Source: Ligilactobacillus equi DSM 15833 = JCM 10991 (GTDB lineage Bacteria > Bacillota > Bacilli > Lactobacillales > Lactobacillaceae). Taken from it: a stretch of 64,000 bases of DNA. Positions 58,018 to 64,000 of the stretch are shown one piece after another (position 1 is the first letter of the stretch; each line of letters begins with the position of its first letter). A model generated the notes under the pieces. The model was not told the DNA's origin. It ran no database searches and was given only the letters and a program-made list of their open reading frames with translations. A program made the translations under genes and the position numbers. Location of the stretch: contig NZ_BAMI01000002.1 of assembly GCF_000615765.1 (NCBI RefSeq), forward strand, positions 1-64,000, written 5' to 3'.

Positions 58018-59178
58018 TTAGCGTTTCTTCTTTTTCTTGTTAAAGAATTTTTCCACCCGTTCACGGACGGAATCATCCCCACTTGGGTCTTCACCAGAAG
58101 CATCCGCAAAGGCCTGCAAAGCATCACGTTGAGCTTTATTTAAATTCTTAGGCGTTTGTACAACGACCGTTACTCTTTGATCTCCAGTACCAGAGCCCCG
58201 TAGGTAAGGTGCTCCTTTACCGCGTAAACGGAAGACCGTCCCAGTTTGGGTCCCAGCAGGAATCTTTAAGCTGACTTCACCGTGCACCGTTGGCACCTTC
58301 ACTTCGTCACCCAAAGCAACTTGCGCAAAAGAAAGTGGCAAAGTAAAGTAAATTTCTGAACCTTCACGTTCAAATTTATCGCTTGGTGCCACGCGGAAGA
58401 CAATGTATAAGTCTCCGTAAGGTCCACCATTTTCACCTGCGCCACCTTGACCTTGGAGGCGTAATTGGTTACCATCTTCCACCCCAGCAGGCACTGTTAC
58501 TTCAATGGCGTGTTGCTTAACTTCGTGACCACTACCATGACAAGTTGGGCACTTGTCGGTAATTTCTTGACCACTACCATGGCAGACGTCACATTCTTGT
58601 TGGCTCATCATACGGCCCAGTGGCGTTTGCCGTTCAACTTGGACAAAACCACGGCCCCCACATTTCCGACAAGTTTGAGGACTCGTACCCGGCTTAGCTC
58701 CATTCCCACCACAGGTATGACATTCTTGTTCTCGGCTGTATTGAATTTCAGATTTCTTCCCAAAAATTGCTTCTTCAAACTTCAAGTTCATGGTATATTG
58801 CATATCACGTCCTTGCCGCGGTGCATTCGCACTACGCGCAGAACTGCCACCACCTCCGAAAAATGAAGAGAATATATCTTCAAAACCTCCGAAGTCTTGG
58901 CCACCGCCGAAGCCACTAAAGCCACCATAACCTTGACCACCGCCAAAGCCACCTTGACTTCCCGCAAAACCATATTGGTCATATTGAGCTTTCTTTTGTT
59001 CATCACCTAAAATTTCATAGGCATCGTTTACTTCTTTAAATTTTTCTTCTGCCCCTGGTTCTTGGTTCAAGTCAGGGTGGTATTTCTTTGATAAGCGTCG
59101 GTAAGCTCGCTTGATGTCTGCTTGCGAAGCATCCTTACTAACGCCCAGAACTTCATAGGGATCTCTTTGTTCTGCCAT
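58018..59178 (-). CDS. dnaJ: Chaperone DnaJ
   Basis: 386 residues from ATG 59178. J domain with HPD (KKYHPDLNQ) at about 30-40, Gly/Phe-rich region, four zinc repeats [32 protein letters not shown], and the substrate-binding C-domain. It activates DnaK ATPase. An ATG four codons earlier is also possible. Confidence 0.95.
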   Translation of the reverse strand: MAEQRDPYEVLGVSKDASQADIKRAYRRLSKKYHPDLNQEPGAEEKFKEVNDAYEILGDEQKKAQYDQYGFAGSQGGFGGGQGYGGFSGFGGGQDFGGFEDIFSSFFGGGGSSARSANAPRQGRDMQYTMNLKFEEAIFGKKSEIQYSREQECHTCGGNGAKPGTSPQTCRKCGGRGFVQVERQTPLGRMMSQQECDVCHGSGQEITDKCPTCHGSGHEVKQHAIEVTVPAGVEDGNQLRLQGQGGAGENGGPYGDLYIVFRVAPSDKFEREGSEIYFTLPLSFAQVALGDEVKVPTVHGEVSLKIPAGTQTGTVFRLRGKGAPYLRGSGTGDQRVTVVVQTPKNLNKAQRDALQAFADASGEDPSGDDSVRERVEKFFNKKKKKR

Positions 59179-59234
59179 TAATCGATCCATCCTTCCATTG
59201 TTATACTTTAACTATATCATCAATGACCCTGGAA

Positions 59235-59276
59235 AAAAAGACCGCCAAACACCATCAGGCATCCCACGGTCTTTTT
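59235..59276 (-). terminator. Terminator between dnaK and dnaJ
   Basis: AAAAAGACCG and CGGTCTTTTT pair on the minus strand with a long loop, followed by a T-run. It may lower dnaJ relative to dnaK. Confidence 0.75.
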
Positions 59277-59281
59277 AGTGA

Positions 59282-61131
<1,850 letters not shown>

Positions 61132-61150
61132 CTACCTCTTTTATTTTTTC

Positions 61151-61741
61151 TTATTGTGCCACGACAACCATTGCTGGGCGTAACACACGGTCTTTTAACA
61201 TGTAACCATCTTGGAAGACCTGCACAATCGTGTCGGCTTCTTGACCGTCTTCCACTGGCACACTTTGAACCGCTTGATGCTTGGTTGGGTCAAACTTTTC
61301 ACCCAAGGAAGCAATCTTTTCAACATGGTGGTTTTTAAGCGCATTTTCCACGCCCGAAGCCACCATTTCCACGCCCTTTTTCAACTGAACGGAAGCTTCA
61401 TCATCCACTTCAATTTCTAGAGCACGGTTTAAATTGTCAAGTGATGGCAAGATTTCCTTGATTAAGTCCTGACCTTGGTACTTCAAGATTTGTTCTTGTT
61501 CTTTTTTCATCCGCTTGGTCATGTTGGCCATTTCGGCTTCCGCACGGTAGTACTTGTCAGTCATTTCTTCCAAGGCTTGCTTCAAATCTGCAATTTCTTG
61601 CTCTTTAGGGTCAATTTCAGCTTCTGTTTGTGTTTCAGTTGCTTCACTTTCCTGAGCTTCCACCTCAGTTGCTTGCTCATCTTGCGCTGGTGTTTCTTCT
61701 TGTTTTACATCTGCTTGTAAATCTTCTTTGTTTTCAGCCAC
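61151..61741 (-). CDS. grpE: Nucleotide exchange factor GrpE
   Basis: 196 residues from GTG 61741 after AAAGGGG. Acidic N-terminus, long coiled coil (about 50-100), then LPSLDNLNRALE and the beta domain GYMLKDRVLRPAMVVV. Exchange factor of DnaK; in the operon between hrcA and dnaK. Confidence 0.95.
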   Translation of the reverse strand: MAENKEDLQADVKQEETPAQDEQATEVEAQESEATETQTEAEIDPKEQEIADLKQALEEMTDKYYRAEAEMANMTKRMKKEQEQILKYQGQDLIKEILPSLDNLNRALEIEVDDEASVQLKKGVEMVASGVENALKNHHVEKIASLGEKFDPTKHQAVQSVPVEDGQEADTIVQVFQDGYMLKDRVLRPAMVVVAQ

Positions 61742-61757
61742 TTTAACACCCCTTTTC

Positions 61758-62790
61758 TTATTCTTCAAAATTCTTATAATAGTTCAGTAACCTAGCAGTT
61801 AATTCCTGCTGAAAGGCTCCCAAAATTCCAATCATCTTCGAGTAAGGCATGTTAGTCGGACCTAAAATTGCAATAATCCCTTGCCCCGCATGAGGATCTC
61901 CATAAGTTGCTGATACAATACTATAATCAGACAAACTCTTAGCGAAGTCATCCCCGAAGCGTACCGACACATCTTGATTAGCATCCGTGGCGGTTAACTT
62001 ACCTAACAAAGGTCGCTCTTCTAATAAACTGTACAGGGCTTTGATTTGTTGTACGTCATTGCTTTTAGTGAAGTCTAACAAATTAAGCTTCCCATCGACA
62101 AAGACTTGATCTTCGACCGCTTTACTCAAAATGTTACCAAAAACATCTAAGAAATTGCCTGGGTCCTGAAGATATTTGGTTAAAAACGGCGTCAATGCCT
62201 GAAGTTGAGCCGGAACTTGACTCAAAGGTAAACCAATTACACGGTCGTTAATTGCTCGAATAACAGGTTCCAATTCTTCCCCGCTCAGCCGAGCTGATGG
62301 TGAAGATTTGGCTTTGAACAGAACCATCGCTCGTTACCATGATGGCCATCACCTGCTGACGTCCTAAAGGTACTAGGCGAAAACCTTCTAAGCGTAAAGT
62401 CGCCGTCTCTGGTTTAAGCGTGATAGCCGTGTAGTTAGTCAAATCAGACAAGAGTTTAGCTGAAGTTTGTACCAAATCATCGACCTTTAAAAGCTCATTG
62501 CCAAAAGCCTGGCGGATATCTGTCCTTACCTTTTTATCAAGCTTCATTGGCTCAACTAGATTATCGATGTAATAACGGTAACCTTTCAAAGAGGGGATTC
62601 GCCCAGAAGAGGAGTGTTCCTTTTTCAGGTAGCCCATCTTTTCTAAGGCTAACATTTCATTTCTAATCGTCGCTGAACTCACATGTATTGGTAATTGCTG
62701 TTGCAAAACCTTGGAGCCAATCGGCTGTCCAATATTTGTATAGTCCCGGATAATTGCTTCTAAAATCAAAAGCTGTCTTTCCGTCAACAT
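61758..62790 (-). CDS. hrcA: Heat-inducible repressor HrcA (frame broken)
   Basis: Binds CIRCE. Starts at ATG 62790 after GAGGTG. The winged helix has LTERQLLILEAIIRDYTNIGQPIGSKVL and SSATIRNEMLALEKMGYL. The frame breaks near 62295-62310: ...GSVQSQIFTI passes to SARLSGEELEPVI only with a two-base gain or a one-base loss, unlike the other breaks here. The end has GPTNMPYSKMIGILGAFQQEL. Repaired length is about 344 residues. Confidence 0.92.
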
Positions 62791-62810
62791 TACAATCACC
62801 TCATTTCTTC

Positions 62811-62837
62811 TTAGCACTCAAAGTAATTAAGTGCTAA
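62811..62837 (-). promoter_or_regulatory. CIRCE element 1
   Basis: TTAGCACTC-N9-AAGTGCTAA, one mismatch to the consensus TTAGCACTC-N9-GAGTGCTAA. It lies just after the -10, where bound HrcA blocks transcription of the operon. Confidence 0.95.
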
Positions 62838-62848
62838 GAACAATTATT

Positions 62849-62877
62849 AATATACACGACATTTCTACTAAGGTCAA
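62849..62877 (-). promoter_or_regulatory. hrcA-grpE-dnaK-dnaJ promoter
   Basis: TTGACC (62872-62877) and TATATT (62849-62854), 17 bases apart on the minus strand. Confidence 0.8.
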
Positions 62878-62894
62878 GGATTTCGCCCAAATTT

Positions 62895-62921
62895 TTAGCA
62901 GAAAACTCTTCCGAGTGCTAA
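62895..62921 (-). promoter_or_regulatory. CIRCE-like element 2
   Basis: TTAGCAGAA-N9-GAGTGCTAA: one half perfect, the other six of nine, spacing exact. It lies 18 bases upstream of the -35. Confidence 0.75.
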
Positions 62922-62995
62922 AAAATATTTTTGGACAAACTTTCCCTTTCCATGTTAAGCTTTGAGAAGAAAAAATACAGAAACGGAAAAAAGCA

Positions 62996-63667
62996 ATGAC
63001 TATTAATTTATACTTCGTCCGTCACGGACAAACCCTCTTAAATCAATATAATCGTTTGCAAGGTTGGGCCGACTCGCCCCTCACCGCAAAAGGGATTGCT
63101 GACGTTACGGCTGCCGGCCAAAGACTCAAAAACTTTAAATTTGATGCTTGTTACTACACCGGTAACACACGGACTTTGCACAGCGCCCAACTAATCTTAG
63201 CCCAAAACGAAACTTCTGCACGCAACTTACAACCACAAGCCTTAGAGCTCCTGCGTGAACAAGGCTTTGGTTACTTCGAAACCGAAGACGCTAATCAAGT
63301 ATGGCTCATGGCCGGGGCTACTCATGGCACCCGCACCCACCAAGACATTATCGATCAATACGGCTTCGCTAAAACCCGCGATTTCCTGCATGAGGTTGAT
63401 CCTTTTGGCGATGCCGAAGATGACCAAACTTACTGGAATCGGATTGAAAAAGGATTTGATTACTTACGCCAACACCACGAAGATGGACAAAACATTTTGA
63501 TTTTGAACCACTCCTTCACCACCCGCGGTTTAGTTGATTGCTATGCACCTGAACTAGGGGCTAAAAAACTTGGTCCCCGCAACGGTGCCGTCACTAAGTT
63601 TGCCTTAAAAGACAATGGTTTGGAAGTTATTTACTACAACCGTGACCAAGAAGATGCTGAGTACTAA
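62996..63667 (+). CDS. Histidine phosphatase / phosphoglycerate-mutase-family protein
   Basis: 223 residues; the phosphohistidine motif FVRHGQTLLNQYNRLQGWADSPLT is at 7-30, and the second His is in ILNHSFTTRGLV. Cofactor-dependent mutase or a broad phosphatase. The catalytic Glu is likely in the LREQGFGYFE region. It lies alone, divergent from hrcA; the ribosome site is weak. Confidence 0.88.
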   Translation: MTINLYFVRHGQTLLNQYNRLQGWADSPLTAKGIADVTAAGQRLKNFKFDACYYTGNTRTLHSAQLILAQNETSARNLQPQALELLREQGFGYFETEDANQVWLMAGATHGTRTHQDIIDQYGFAKTRDFLHEVDPFGDAEDDQTYWNRIEKGFDYLRQHHEDGQNILILNHSFTTRGLVDCYAPELGAKKLGPRNGAVTKFALKDNGLEVIYYNRDQEDAEY

Positions 63668-63695
63668 AAAACGTTGCCGTGTGGCAACGTTTTTT
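63666..63695. terminator. Bidirectional terminator between the phosphatase gene and obg
   Basis: AAAAAACGTTGCC and GGCAACGTTTTTT pair perfectly around GTGT. Confidence 0.92.
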
Positions 63696-63697
63696 GT

Positions 63698-64000
63698 TTA
63701 TTCAACAAATTCAAAAGTAAAGGAGCCTAGTCGAACGATATCACCGGCTTTGGCACCTTTAGCCCGCAAGGCATCGTCGACTCCCATTCCTCGCAATTGG
63801 CGAGCAAAACGCATGACACTTTCGTCGTGTTCCATGTTGGTCATCAAGAGCAGTTTTTCTAACTTTGCTCCTGAAAGTACCCAGGTTGCATCGGCATCGC
63901 GCGTCAACGTAAATGGCGCTTCTTCTTCCTCTTCGTATTTGTATACTACCGCAGCATCTTCTGCCACGATTGGTTCGAATTTTGGTGTTTGGTCTAAAAT
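63698..64000 (-). CDS. obg: GTPase Obg, C-terminal part (cut by window edge)
   Basis: 100 residues of the OCT domain: [68 protein letters not shown]. This is the typical end of Gram-positive Obg; the Gly-rich N-domain and the GTPase domain lie beyond position 64000. Obg acts in large-subunit assembly and stress control. Confidence 0.9.
   Translation of the reverse strand: MLDQTPKFEPIVAEDAAVVYKYEEEEEAPFTLTRDADATWVLSGAKLEKLLLMTNMEHDESVMRFARQLRGMGVDDALRAKGAKAGDIVRLGSFTFEFVE

Overview
The window looks like the chromosome of a low-to-medium GC lactic acid bacterium of the family Lactobacillaceae. The evidence is the gene set: malolactic enzyme with its 2-hydroxycarboxylate permease, an Apf/LysM cell-wall protein, an ECF transporter module beside truA, a downstream L17 RNA, zinc-type S14 and L32, a hrcA-grpE-dnaK-dnaJ-lepA order with CIRCE, and strong GGAGG ribosome binding sites. 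I could not fix the genus. Nearly all genes read on the minus strand.

Layout by region. 1-4.4 kb: three glycosyltransferases (GT2 cut by the edge, GT8, GT4), msrA and a secreted polysaccharide deacetylase. 4.5-6.5 kb: remains of an integrative element between two copies of the 3' end of rpsI, holding an acyltransferase gene, the tail of a type ISP restriction enzyme and the tail of a tyrosine integrase. 6.4-17.6 kb: rplM-rpsI, then accessory genes (cfa, a DUF389 membrane protein, a helicase with a TPR-like N-terminus, a DUF454 protein, topB, an acetyltransferase, two VIT-family transporters) lying between rplM-rpsI and truA. 16.8-38.8 kb: truA-ecfT-ecfA2-ecfA1, rplQ, rpoA, rpsK, rpsM, rpmJ, infA, then a malolactic locus (mleR, mleP, mleS) inserted in the ribosomal cluster, then adk, secY and the spc and S10 ribosomal genes up to rpsJ. 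38.9-45.7 kb: a small membrane protein, an Apf-like wall protein, a VTT membrane protein, a methyltransferase-like protein, a DHH phosphoesterase and a glutamine-type ABC transporter. 45.7-53.2 kb: a MazG-like protein, engB, yceD-rpmF, and the conserved row yqeG-yqeH-yhbY-nadD-yqeK-rsfS-yqeM-tmcAL. 53.2-55.8 kb: infC-rpmI-rplT with a leader attenuator, and a DUF4767 lipoprotein. 56-63 kb: lepA and the dnaK heat-shock operon under CIRCE control. 63-64 kb: a phosphoglycerate-mutase-family protein and the C-terminus of obg.

How it fits together: most of the window is core translation, protein folding, RNA and cofactor housekeeping. The accessory parts are stress and acid functions (malolactic fermentation, cyclopropane lipids, MsrA, wall modification) and one decayed mobile element.

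Caution on the data: at least ten genes carry small frame breaks (12 events), nearly all a single missing base in a short run of identical bases, and these include rpsN, dnaK, hrcA and ecfA2. This pattern fits uncorrected indels in the sequence better than real gene death. I annotate those genes over their full repaired extents and say where the break is.
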